Counted from the stretch's first letter, positions 10,976 through 21,208 are shown. The stretch is DNA of 64,000 nucleotides from Bacteriovoracaceae bacterium (GCA_013141065.1 JABFRR010000002.1:89927-153926); one strand, 5' to 3'. Made by a program: numbers and translations. The notes: generated from the sequence alone by a model not told the origin.

Positions 10976-12083
10976 CTAAGTCAAACGTAAGAGAGCTCCA
11001 ACTTTTGAAGCAATGCCTGGCTTGATACTGAGGTTTTTACCCGTTTCCACTCCCGCAGCACTCGCTCCACTGTGTGTGGCCCCAGAACCAAGAGTTGTGT
11101 GTCCTATTCGTGAATAGACAATTTGTAGTTTTTTAGAGAGATTTGACTCAATCAAAATTAAGTCTGAACTCTGAGCATGAGCTTTTTTTTGTTTTTCAAT
11201 TTTTTCAACATAGCCTTTCGCCACACCTCTAAAAAATGAATTTTTTGCAGTGATGGTCTTAAACTGTGGATTATCTTTTTTAGTGATTTTCCATAAACGA
11301 TCAAGCTCACTGTCTAAAAAATTAGCGACATAATCGGCCAATTCCACACTGGTTTTATCTCCAATGACTTCCAAATAAAAAAGTCCAGTCCCATGATTAA
11401 AAACGGGTGAGACAAAAAATGTTTTGAGAATTTCATAAATCGCCACGTGCTTGGCGCTCTTTCGTTTTGCTTCGAGAACTCTTTTTACACAGACTTCTTC
11501 GTCTGTATCAAGTTTTTCTCGAGACAGTCCTTTGGTGAGGTCTAGGTTGTGTTCAAGTAATAGGGCATTGGCCTTTAAAGTTGCAAGCTCTCTTTTCATG
11601 TGGGTTATCACTGCTAGTTAAGGCCAGTAGTTTTTTTAAGCGCTCTAAAAGTTTTTCTGTTTTTAAATCACCTTCTAATTTAGAGTTTTCAAGATTCAGA
11701 TTTGAATAGGCCCTTTCAACTTCAGGATCCCATCCATAACTTCGACAAACATCTTTAAATTCTTCACCATGAATGACGTGCTCCGGGCCGTGGACAATAA
11801 AGGCAATAAAGTGGGCGAGTTCGTGGCGAATGACATTTTTTAATACTCTATCGTGCGCCAGCATCATCAATTTTTTCGAAAGTCCAATTTCATAAGTGCG
11901 GTGATCGAAATATCCAAGACGATTATGGTCTTCAAAGACCACAATGTTTAAGGGATAAAGAATTCCATTATAGAGGACGCGACTGCGATCCATTTTTAAG
12001 TTCATTTCAAGATTAATAATCTCACGAACGTCTTCGCGAACTCTGGCAATGAAGGTTTTGATTGTTTTAGAATAATAAAACAT
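10976..12083 (-). CDS. SprT-like zinc metalloprotease domain + DUF2786-like region, split by a frame change at about 11593
   Basis: ORF 11553-12083 has NVIRHELAHFIAFIVHGPEHVIHGEEF and ends LLERLKKLLALTSSDNPHE; ORF 10976-11611 continues RELATLKANALLLEHNLDL in another frame. Removing one base of an A4 run (plus-strand TTTT 11593-11596) joins them. Confidence 0.7.
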
Positions 12084-12103
12084 TCGGCACTATAGGCTAT
12101 TTT

Positions 12104-12808
12104 TTATTGAAGGGCAATTAACTTATTGGGCACATCGTCTTGGAGCAGAAAATGACGTTTTTTGACTTCTAAAAGTCGCATTCTTTGGTCTAGTTTTGAT
12201 AAATAAATTCTTTTAAATTTCTTTGAATGCGAGTGGTAACGTGCGTACCAACGTCGATCATTTTTAGCATATTTATTTTTTAAGTGAGTTAAGATTAACA
12301 CCATTTTTTGCAGAGAATAAGCATGGTCGACTTTTAATCTTTCTACATCAAGTGGTTCTAAGTTTAGTCTTAGAAACTCTTTATTCCAAACATGGGGGTT
12401 AATTTGAGCAATTGAAAGATCTCCTGTGGATGAAACGGCACTTTGATTAAATAAGCTTTCTACATCAATGATTGAAACCATTATTTGAGGGTTAAGAGAT
12501 GTTCCCTGAAGAGCATCTGAAATCAGTTCTGCCACTTGAGTTCTATATTCAATAGGTAATTCAGGTCTTAAGATAGAGATCATTTTTTCAACAGACCGAC
12601 TATTGGTCGGCATTTTAGTTTTATCAAAATCACTGTATTGATTGTTGTAAACATTCGTTAAGTTCACACCATTAGTAGACGGATTAGAATTAGAATTGAA
12701 ATCTTTAGAATTGCAATAAATGCCAACTGCCATAAAGGAGCAAACAACCATTTTACTTAATAGTTCTTTTTGTTCTTTAGGAGTGAATATGAAATTTAAT
12801 GTTTTCAT
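12104..12808 (-). CDS. lytic transglycosylase-like (SLT) protein
   Basis: LNPQIMVSIIDVESLFNQSAVSSTGDLSIAQINPHVWN; N-terminal hydrophobic segment. Confidence 0.65.
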   Translation of the reverse strand: MKTLNFIFTPKEQKELLSKMVVCSFMAVGIYCNSKDFNSNSNPSTNGVNLTNVYNNQYSDFDKTKMPTNSRSVEKMISILRPELPIEYRTQVAELISDALQGTSLNPQIMVSIIDVESLFNQSAVSSTGDLSIAQINPHVWNKEFLRLNLEPLDVERLKVDHAYSLQKMVLILTHLKNKYAKNDRRWYARYHSHSKKFKRIYLSKLDQRMRLLEVKKRHFLLQDDVPNKLIALQ

Positions 12809-13136
12809 ATATCCATTATAAGGGGCATATGGTTTGGTAAATCTCCTAATTTAGCCTGTTGTCGATATACCAATAAGTTAAAAAAATAAAGGGATTTTTA
12901 AGCAGTTGAATTTGCATTTATATCACTTAGATAAAGACCTAATGACTGTCCAATATTCAAGGCGATTGTTTTGTAATTTGTTGAAATGTGAAGAGCAAAA
13001 TTGACTCACTTATTTGGTCAATTTTAAATCTTAAGATAAGTATAATTTATATTCTTTTAGGAATATTTCTCTTGTTTGTTTTAAATTTGCCGTTAACCTT
13101 CTGTAATACATTTTGAATGTCAGGGAAGGAAGTTCG

Positions 13137-16100
13137 ATGAAGTATTTATTTGTCACATTTTTATTTTTTTCATTAAGTTTTCTCAGTAATGCTCAAGATA
13201 ACTGTACTGGTGTTCGTATTAATATGAATTTCTATTACAGTGAGTGTGCACGAATACAAGCTGAATCAATTGAGCAGGGTGCAGAGGGGCTGGTGTTAAC
13301 CCCTACAAAAAAACTCGTATACGTAGATGATAATGGACAATCATACTCGAATATAGAATGCGTTAGTAAATGGGAGCACTTAATATTTGGTTATATTTCT
13401 GAGCCATTTTTAGATACATGTGGTGTGAATCCTCCTGGGCCCAAAATTCAAAACGCAAACTCATGCGGAGTCCCTGGCTCAATAATCGAAGTTTCTAATC
13501 AAGTTGTCGGAGAAGTCATTCCCGTGGTCGGAGCCCCATTTGAATTAATTTATTATTCTAATAAAGTTATTGGCAGAACAGAAGACTATATTTCAAGAAT
13601 TCCATTAACAGCTCAGACTTATTCATCTGCAGTTATACATTTAGGATTACTAATAAAAAATGAAATTGATGCCACAGTCCTTAGTACGAGTTACACCCCT
13701 TCTTCAAATATTATTTATAATTATCAGTGGGATGGGTTCGACGCAAGTTTGAATGAAACGTGGGGAAAAATAAGACGAAATGTTACAATTTCTGAAACTG
13801 CCATGGATTTATCATTTCCACCAGAACCAAGGGACATCTATCTTGGTAATTTGAAAGCTAAAAAATTAGGAATAGGAGCATGGCTTCCGAGTATCTGGCA
13901 TTTTTATGACCAGGTTTCCGGCACACTTTTTAAAGGAGACGGGTCCTATAGAGAAATCAAAGGAAAAGTAATTGGTGCCTACACAGAAGTAGCAGATGAA
14001 TCTGGCCTGGAAGTTTATTATTTTGATAGCACTGGTAAAATCTCTCATACAAAAACAGGACTTACTGGGGCGACGATTTTTACTTTTTTATACGATGGTG
14101 CCGGCAGAATAACGAGCATTACACAAGCATTTGGGCAAGTGACAACTTTTTCTCGAGATGGCTCAGGACAACTTCAGTCAATTGTTGCTCCCAACGGAAA
14201 AGTAACTAATGTGAGTTTTAATACGAATGGATATTTATCAGAAGTTTCTAATCCCAACTCAGAAGACTATCTAATGACCTATTATGGAACGACGGGGGGG
14301 CTACTTCATACATTTACTAAACCTTCAGGTGATGTGACAACTCTTACCTATGATAGTTATGGAAATTTAACAAGTGACACTCACACCAATGGTTTTTCTT
14401 TGACGCTTAGTAAAGTTGACGGTGTCGTTTCTTCAGTGAGTTCTGAAGGTGTCACCAATTTTAGTAAATATACACCATGGGATTTTACAGAAAAGAGCAC
14501 TTCGGCAACAGGCCTAGTTAATTATGTCAGTACAACACCTACGTCAACTGCCATTAGTTCACCTTTTGTAAGTCGCAATTATACTTATGAAGCCGATTTA
14601 CGTTTTGGAGATCAAGTCAAAAATATTTCAAATTCATCTATCTCTAACTATGGAGTCCGAAATACAAGTATCACACGAAGTCTGAATTTAAATACACCAA
14701 ATGACCCTTTTTCAATTGATACATATTCAATTCTAGAAACGGTTGGCCCTTCTGAAACGACTTCAGTTTATTCAGGCAGCAATAATTCTTGGGTGACAAC
14801 TAGTAAGCTTGGAAGAACACTGACGAAAACTTTAGATACTTATGAAAGACCAATTTCCGTGCAGAAAGGAAATTTGACTGCCACAAATTTTACTTACACT
14901 AATGAGTTGTTAACAAAAATTTCTCAAACGTCTGCGAGAGAAACAAGCTTTACATATTTTACAAATAAACTTTTAAAAGATGTGACTAATGCTCTCAATG
15001 AAGTCACTAGCTACACTTATGATAATGCCGAAAGACTTTTAACGAAAACACTACCTGACTTAAGAGTGATTACTTATAGCTATGATTCAAACGGAAATAT
15101 AACTAGTATCACTCCACCGAGTAGACCGGTGCACACTTTAACATACGGGTTGAATGAAAAACTTGTCGATTACACTCCTCCAAGTTTATCCGGTGTGAGC
15201 ATCGTTAAAACAGAATATACTTATGACTTGGATAAGAGGTTAATAAAGATCACTAGACCCGATGGAAAGGAAATTGATTTTACTTATAGTACAGCGAATG
15301 GACTTCTTGATACGACGTCAGGTTTGTTTGGAACTATTACTCATGGTTATAATTTGGGAAGTCTCACAAGTATTGTGGACCAATTTGGATCAACTCTTAA
15401 TATGAATTATACCGGCAATACAGTGACTTCAAGTGATCTCAGTGTCACGGCGGGAGCAGTATATAGTTATTCACGAACTCCAAATGCCACTGCTGGCGAA
15501 AAAACTGCAAGTGAAACGATTAATGGTTTGGGAGCAAGTTCTGTTAATAGAACGGTTGCCTATACTTATAACGATGACGAATTATTAACTGGCGCTGGAA
15601 CAATGAGTCTCGTTTATAATGTACCCAACGGACAATTGACGGCAACGACCTTAACGAATATTAAGGATTACACTTATTATAATTCTTTCGGCGAAGTCAT
15701 TCAGTATGTAGTGAAAAAAGGCACACCCGTTATTTATCAATATGACTTAATCAGAGACAATCTCGGACGAGTCACTAAAAAAACAGAACTCTTAAATGCC
15801 GTGACAACAATTTGGGACTACCTCTACGATAGTGCTGGAAGACTGACTCAGGTAAGTAAAAACTCTGTCGTCGTTGCCACTTATAGTTATGATAATAATA
15901 GTAATCGCACGGGTGGAATAATTCGAGGTGTGAGTACTACTGCCATCTATGATAATCAAGATCGACTGACTACATATAACGGTATTGCTCGAAGCTATAA
16001 TGCCAATGGTGAACTGTTAACACTCGGAACGGCCGTCCTTACTTATGATGTCTTTGGAAATTTAAATCAATTTGTGAATGGTTCAACAAATGTGACTTAC

Positions 16101-16913
16101 GAAGTTGATCCACTTCAAAGAAGATTGGGACGCACGATAAATGGAGTGGGATCATCGCGAACGAGATATATTTACAATCCAGAAAATCAGGTTATCGGTG
16201 AATTAAATTATCAAAATAAATTAGCGAAGACTTTTATTTATGCGACTAAGAGTCACGTGCCAGATTATTATATTGATAGCGGTGGAAATAAGTTTAGAAT
16301 AATAACTGACCATCTTGGATCTGTCAGAATGGTAGTGAACGCGAGCACGGGGACTGTTTCACAGTACATGGAGCACGACGAGTTTGGAGTGGTGTTGACG
16401 GATACAAATCCAGGCTTAACACCATTTGGTTTTGCGGGAGGGCTTTATACTCCACAGTCTGGGCTGGTTAGGTTTGGGGCGCGTGATTATGATCCATTGG
16501 TTGGTCGTTGGTTGAGTAAAGATCCGATTAGGTTTGATGGTGGGGATACTAATTTGTATGGGTATGTTGAAAATGACCCCATAAGTTTTATAGATGAGGA
16601 TGGTTTAAATAGAAATAGACCTGGTGAAAAGAGGGAAGTTGGAGGTAGCGTTGGCGGCGGAGGTGTTATTTATGTTGCACCTAACGGACAAGCAGCTTTC
16701 GCTCCGACAGGCTCATTTGTTTCACCAACAAAGTATGCAGATGGGTTGAAAATTAATACGCCTAATGGTGCTCAAATTCGATTAATGGACCCAAAACCTA
16801 TGAGCCCCAATGGTTATGGTGTAATTAATATAAACGGTAAATTTTATAACTCTGGAGGTCAAGTTGTTCCAAAGAGCTCACCAGAAGCACACATACAACC
16901 AACATGTAAGTAG
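13137..16913 (+). CDS. full-length RHS/YD-repeat protein with variable C-terminal (toxin) region
   Basis: Signal peptide MKYLFVTFLFFSLSFLSNAQ; many YD repeats; core end [49 protein letters not shown] then unrelated ~97-aa CT. Confidence 0.93.
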   Translation: MKYLFVTFLFFSLSFLSNAQDNCTGVRINMNFYYSECARIQAESIEQGAEGLVLTPTKKLVYVDDNGQSYSNIECVSKWEHLIFGYISEPFLDTCGVNPPGPKIQNANSCGVPGSIIEVSNQVVGEVIPVVGAPFELIYYSNKVIGRTEDYISRIPLTAQTYSSAVIHLGLLIKNEIDATVLSTSYTPSSNIIYNYQWDGFDASLNETWGKIRRNVTISETAMDLSFPPEPRDIYLGNLKAKKLGIGAWLPSIWHFYDQVSGTLFKGDGSYREIKGKVIGAYTEVADESGLEVYYFDSTGKISHTKTGLTGATIFTFLYDGAGRITSITQAFGQVTTFSRDGSGQLQSIVAPNGKVTNVSFNTNGYLSEVSNPNSEDYLMTYYGTTGGLLHTFTKPSGDVTTLTYDSYGNLTSDTHTNGFSLTLSKVDGVVSSVSSEGVTNFSKYTPWDFTEKSTSATGLVNYVSTTPTSTAISSPFVSRNYTYEADLRFGDQVKNISNSSISNYGVRNTSITRSLNLNTPNDPFSIDTYSILETVGPSETTSVYSGSNNSWVTTSKLGRTLTKTLDTYERPISVQKGNLTATNFTYTNELLTKISQTSARETSFTYFTNKLLKDVTNALNEVTSYTYDNAERLLTKTLPDLRVITYSYDSNGNITSITPPSRPVHTLTYGLNEKLVDYTPPSLSGVSIVKTEYTYDLDKRLIKITRPDGKEIDFTYSTANGLLDTTSGLFGTITHGYNLGSLTSIVDQFGSTLNMNYTGNTVTSSDLSVTAGAVYSYSRTPNATAGEKTASETINGLGASSVNRTVAYTYNDDELLTGAGTMSLVYNVPNGQLTATTLTNIKDYTYYNSFGEVIQYVVKKGTPVIYQYDLIRDNLGRVTKKTELLNAVTTIWDYLYDSAGRLTQVSKNSVVVATYSYDNNSNRTGGIIRGVSTTAIYDNQDRLTTYNGIARSYNANGELLTLGTAVLTYDVFGNLNQFVNGSTNVTYEVDPLQRRLGRTINGVGSSRTRYIYNPENQVIGELNYQNKLAKTFIYATKSHVPDYYIDSGGNKFRIITDHLGSVRMVVNASTGTVSQYMEHDEFGVVLTDTNPGLTPFGFAGGLYTPQSGLVRFGARDYDPLVGRWLSKDPIRFDGGDTNLYGYVENDPISFIDEDGLNRNRPGEKREVGGSVGGGGVIYVAPNGQAAFAPTGSFVSPTKYADGLKINTPNGAQIRLMDPKPMSPNGYGVININGKFYNSGGQVVPKSSPEAHIQPTCK

Positions 16914-16922
16914 GATATAAAA

Positions 16923-17297
16923 ATGAAAAGTTTTGAGAGTGTTAATAAACTAATTAATGAGAAGCTAAGTTTTCCTATAAAAGTAACTATTAAGTGTGAA
17001 AATCAAGAATACAATATAGAAAACGATGAAATAAAAATTGCTTTAGGTGATATCTTTTATTTTTCATCAAATGAAGGTGAAACGCTTGTTGCAAAAGAAA
17101 ATATTTTTTCTATGTTAAATATAAATGAAATAACAATACTTAATATGCAAGTAGATGAATTGAATATATTAAAAATCGAATGCAAAGAATGTATCATATT
17201 AGGTTTTCCTAGAGAGTATGAGGGCTGGGGTATTTATGTAAAAGGTAAACAATTTGCAGCTCATTATGGGTGGCAAAATGATTTGGATTGGGAGTAG
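16923..17297 (+). CDS. putative cognate immunity protein of the RHS CT
   Basis: Small acidic ORF 10 nt after the RHS stop. Confidence 0.5.
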   Translation: MKSFESVNKLINEKLSFPIKVTIKCENQEYNIENDEIKIALGDIFYFSSNEGETLVAKENIFSMLNINEITILNMQVDELNILKIECKECIILGFPREYEGWGIYVKGKQFAAHYGWQNDLDWE

Positions 17298-17420
17298 CTA
17301 TTTTCAACTACAATTGGTTTTTAATATAGATTGAAGAACTAGCTAAAGGCTGCCACTTAATGCGTTTTAAATGCAAGCTAGAACGCTGAGATTTTGATTT
17401 TGGAATATAAAATTAGAGAA

Positions 17421-17437
17421 TGGCCAGAAAATGGCCA
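17421..17437 (+). repeat. cassette-site copy 1: TGGCCA-GAAAA-TGGCCA
   Basis: Direct reading; followed by TGCACC...GGTGCA inverted repeat and GGCCGC. Confidence 0.75.
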
Positions 17438-17521
17438 AGGATTGCACCAAATTTCTTAAAATACTGTCAAATGAGGCATCGGGTGCAGGGCCGCAAAGAT
17501 TCTTGCTCTCTAATATTTAAG

Positions 17522-17583
17522 AATTATGGATGAGTAAAGATCCAGTGCCATTTGCGGGAAATTATCACTGGGTCTTTAAATAG
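17522..17583 (+). pseudogene. RHS core-end remnant (LWMSKDPVPFAGN)
   Basis: tta tgg atg agt aaa gat cca matches RWLSKDP of RHS core. Confidence 0.55.
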
Positions 17584-17698
17584 GTGGCCAAAAAGTGGCC
17601 AAATATTTAGAAAAATTCCAAAAAAAGTGCTTTAAATGAGCACTTTTTTGGAACGGCCAACTGGCACTGACGTTGGGAATTTTCCACTTAAAGACCCA
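17569..17698 (+). repeat. cassette-site copy 2 in a large palindrome: TGGCCA-AAAAG-TGGCCA (17585-17601)
   Basis: Outer arms TGGGTCTTTAA (17569-17579)/TTAAAGACCCA (17688-17698); inner hairpin TTCCAAAAAAAGTGC/GCACTTTTTTGGAA. Confidence 0.75.
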
Positions 17699-17813
17699 AT
17701 TTAATTGTATTTTCCAAGGTTGTGAGAGCTCTTTGATAAAGGCTAGTTTTGTAAGAGAGTTTTTCATACAAAAATGAAGTTTAAATATTAATTCTGATAT
17801 AAGGAATATTAAA

Positions 17814-19517
17814 ATGCATCGAATTGTAAAATCTCACTTAGACAATTTTTCTAAAAATTTTGGACTAGAAAAACTTAGTGAATCATATCAGTTTGAAGTT
17901 TTTTGTAATTACTCATTACTTTATTCTAGAGTAAGTGGTGATTTAGATGCAACTGATGTAACGACTAGTACAGGTGATGATGGTATAGATGGTATCGCAA
18001 TTATAGTAGATGAAGAATTGTTGATATCAGACGAAGATGCAAAAAATATTTTTTCGACAGAAAAGAAAAATCATGAAGTTGAATTTGTTTTTATTCAGGC
18101 AAAAAGAAGTGAATCTTTCGACTTGGGAGATTTTTTAAAGTTTAAAGAATCAATATTGAGATTTATTACCTCTGAAAAATACGATCCTTTGGATGACGTT
18201 CAAGTAAATACGAGAAAAGTTTTTGATATATGTATAAGTAATGTCCCGAAGATTAGAGGAGGTAAACCTAGCTTAACAGCTAGATTCGTTACAACTGGAA
18301 ATTATCAATTTCCAACAGCCCTGGAGACAGCACTTAAAGATTTTAAAGTACAGCTTGAAGAGCTTGGATACTTTTCTAATGTAGATATCAGTTTTATTGG
18401 AAGAGATGAATTAACTACTCTATGGGTAAGTACATATTCAGGAATAGAAGCCCAGTTAACTATATTTAGCAATGCTCCCTTACCTCCCATCTCAGGAATT
18501 GAAGAAGCATATCTCGTTGTCGCTAAAGCTAAAGACGTAGTATTTAATCTACTTCAAAATAAGGATGGTACTCTTAGAACTCAAGTCTTTGAAGAAAATG
18601 TTAGATCATTTTTAGGGATAGAAAACCCTGTTAATAAATCTATTGCAAACACTATTCATACGACTAATTCCTCTACAAGGTTTCCAGTCTTAAATAATGG
18701 TATAACGATTGTAAGTCCTGATGTTAGAGTGCAGGGTAATACTTTGCATTTATTAAACTTTCAGATTGTTAATGGATGTCAAACATCAAACGTATTATAT
18801 GAAAATCGCGAATATTTAAGCGACGACATTATGGTAAATTTAAAAATCGTAGAAACCTTAAATGAAGATGTTTTTTCTGAGCTGGTTAGGGCAACAAATA
18901 GTCAATCAGAAGTAAAAGAGAATCAATTTTTTTCCTTAAGACCGATTGTAAAAAGAATTGAGCAATATTTTGATTCTTTTGATGGACTGGAAAATCGATT
19001 ATACTTTGAGCGCCGTCAAAGACAATTTGTAGGAAGAGACATTCAGGATGTTAGAATATTTTCAGTTCATAATACTGCTAAATGTGTAGGTTCAATGTTC
19101 CTGAGAAGACCAGATTTGGCTTATAGGTACCCAAGACAGGTTTTTGATAAACTCGGTGCCGATGTATTTTCAGAAGATAATAAAGAAATTATTTATTATA
19201 CCTCATGTCTAGCACTTTATCGTTTTCAATTATTTGTTTCTAATGCGCAAATTTCCCAAAATATGAAAAAATATAAGTGGCATATACTAGCTCTATTTCG
19301 TGCAATCGTTTGCGATAAAAATATCCCACCATTAAACTCAAAACAAATTGAAATTGATTGTACTAATCTAGTTAATGTTTTATCTGCTAACGATGCTTCT
19401 GCTCTTGCACCATTCTTGGAAGCAGTTTTTATAATTGATTCTATGGGCGCTATTACTGATGACAGATTAAAGAGACAATTAGTTTTAGATGAGATGTTTG
19501 CCAAAATTAAAAATTAA
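17814..19517 (+). CDS. AIPR-family abortive phage infection-like protein
   Basis: SRFPVLNNGITIVSPDVRVQGNTLHLLNFQIVNGCQTSNVLYENRE...VRATNSQSEVKENQFFSLRPIVKRIEQYF..LYFERRQRQF is the AIPR signature. Confidence 0.85.
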   Translation: MHRIVKSHLDNFSKNFGLEKLSESYQFEVFCNYSLLYSRVSGDLDATDVTTSTGDDGIDGIAIIVDEELLISDEDAKNIFSTEKKNHEVEFVFIQAKRSESFDLGDFLKFKESILRFITSEKYDPLDDVQVNTRKVFDICISNVPKIRGGKPSLTARFVTTGNYQFPTALETALKDFKVQLEELGYFSNVDISFIGRDELTTLWVSTYSGIEAQLTIFSNAPLPPISGIEEAYLVVAKAKDVVFNLLQNKDGTLRTQVFEENVRSFLGIENPVNKSIANTIHTTNSSTRFPVLNNGITIVSPDVRVQGNTLHLLNFQIVNGCQTSNVLYENREYLSDDIMVNLKIVETLNEDVFSELVRATNSQSEVKENQFFSLRPIVKRIEQYFDSFDGLENRLYFERRQRQFVGRDIQDVRIFSVHNTAKCVGSMFLRRPDLAYRYPRQVFDKLGADVFSEDNKEIIYYTSCLALYRFQLFVSNAQISQNMKKYKWHILALFRAIVCDKNIPPLNSKQIEIDCTNLVNVLSANDASALAPFLEAVFIIDSMGAITDDRLKRQLVLDEMFAKIKN

Positions 19518-19702
19518 GTAAAATATTATTATTCTTTAAAGTTGAAAATAGTGGTGAAGTGGAGATTCGATGTTTTGAACACTTTTACGAGTGAATTGTT
19601 TATTCAAAAATGCTTAAAGATCCAGCGATGAATTTCTGGAGATGTTTTTGATAATTACAGACTCAAGTAGATTACTAGCTTTTTCGTATAGGAAAAATTT
19701 TT

Positions 19703-20161
19703 ATGAATGAAAATAAAATTAGAGCTTGGGGATATTTTCTAAATAGAGTTCTCCTGGGAATAGCAGCAATCGTTGGAGCTTGTAAAGCACCTCAGGCGAT
19801 TTCTGATTATGCAATTAATGTTAAGACTGAGCAGATTATTAATAATGCGATGTCGACTGTGGTAAAGATTGCTTCAAGTATAAAGAATGAGAATCACAAC
19901 ACCATCGTTAATCAGTACAAAGAAAAACTTCAAAGTTCTTTAAACAATCCAAGTGAATTTAAAAAAGAGATTGCAGGTATTCCGGAACCAGTTCTTCAAC
20001 AATTAGGCTTAAAGACTTCAAAAGCTGATCTTTCACATGGCTTGGAAGATAAAAAAACTACCGAAGACGTTAGAAAATTTTTAAATGAGAAATTACCTAA
20101 TTTGCTTTTAGATGCAGCAGGAAAGCCTTTTCTTTTGGATAGGAGCAAGCCTGGCCAATAA
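19703..20161 (+). CDS. hypothetical protein
   Basis: ORF with hydrophobic N-terminus; no recognised motif. Confidence 0.4.
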   Translation: MNENKIRAWGYFLNRVLLGIAAIVGACKAPQAISDYAINVKTEQIINNAMSTVVKIASSIKNENHNTIVNQYKEKLQSSLNNPSEFKKEIAGIPEPVLQQLGLKTSKADLSHGLEDKKTTEDVRKFLNEKLPNLLLDAAGKPFLLDRSKPGQ

Positions 20162-20272
20162 TAAAATTTAAGATGAAAAGTAGTTCTCAACTCAGCTTTC
20201 TGAAATATGGATAATAAGTTTAAGAGAATGTGATTCTAAAAATAGGGTCTTAGGAAAAATGGGTTTAAGAAA

Positions 20273-20289
20273 TGGCCAAAATATGGCCA
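20273..20289 (+). repeat. cassette-site copy 3: TGGCCA-AAATA-TGGCCA
   Basis: Direct reading; followed by CTCAA...TTGAG inverted repeat and GGCCGC. Confidence 0.75.
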
Positions 20290-20386
20290 AAAATTCTCAA
20301 AAATACAAAAAATTGAGGAAAAACGAGGGCCGCTTGAAGAATAAATATATTTTTATTTTTAAAGACTTAGAGAGATTTTCGATCTT

Positions 20387-20875
20387 ATGATGCCACAGTC
20401 GAATAGTCATTATGATCCATCGGTTGGTCGGTGGTTATCAAAAGACCCTATTAGGTTTGCAGCTGGTGATAGTAACCTTTATGGCTATACATTTAATGAT
20501 CCAATTAACTTGATTGATCCTTCTGGCCTGGATGTAACTTTTTATATTGTTCCTCCTTATCATTCTATGATTGGTGTTACTAATCCTGCTTCACCATCAG
20601 GTATGACTTATGGTGAATTTTATCCTCGTGGAAATGATATTGGCTTAACAGGACCAGTCCCAGGAAGAGTAAATATCACTTCAAGTTATCCTTTACCAAA
20701 GATTCCATACAATACAATTCAGACTACTCCAGCACAAGATAGCCAGGTTCTTCAAAACATGAAAAACTTAAGAAACATGGCAAACGAAGGATCATTTGGT
20801 TATTCGGTTACTGAACAAGGTGGTAGCAATTGTTTTGGATTTTCTTCACAAGCTTGCGGAGGAGCGTGTAAATGA
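20387..20875 (+). CDS. orphan RHS C-terminal cassette (toxin tip)
   Basis: [42 protein letters not shown] core end, then unique CT with YHSMIGV...GGSNCFGFSSQACGG. Confidence 0.8.
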   Translation: MMPQSNSHYDPSVGRWLSKDPIRFAAGDSNLYGYTFNDPINLIDPSGLDVTFYIVPPYHSMIGVTNPASPSGMTYGEFYPRGNDIGLTGPVPGRVNITSSYPLPKIPYNTIQTTPAQDSQVLQNMKNLRNMANEGSFGYSVTEQGGSNCFGFSSQACGGACK

Positions 20876-21117
20876 ATATAGCAGGAACTTTCGTAATATT
20901 TTGGTTTTATATCTATTGGGCACTTATTATAACCTGTCCAATTGTTCTCGCAGTAACGATATATGTTTGGCTTAGGAAAAAAGGGACAATCAAGCAAAGA
21001 CGTTTGTTGATTATTTTTTCAGCATTGCTTTTGATTCTTTCAATATATCAAATAGCATTTTCTGCTTATAAGAAAAACTTAATAGAGAAAATGCCAGAAG
21101 AAGAAATTTACAAATAA
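20872..21117 (+). CDS. small two-TM protein, putative immunity
   Basis: ATGA overlap with the orphan CT stop; two hydrophobic helices. Confidence 0.55.
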   Translation: MNIAGTFVIFWFYIYWALIITCPIVLAVTIYVWLRKKGTIKQRRLLIIFSALLLILSIYQIAFSAYKKNLIEKMPEEEIYK

Positions 21118-21192
21118 GTAAGCGAACAGATTTCGAAGTCACTTTTTGATTAGATTGTGACTTTAAAATTTTATAATTTATTCAGTTTTTGA

Positions 21193-21208
21193 TGGCCAAA
21201 TATGGCCG
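21193..21208 (+). repeat. cassette-site copy 4: TGGCCA-AATA-TGGCCG
   Basis: Direct reading; next ~120 bp nearly identical to copy 5. Confidence 0.8.
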
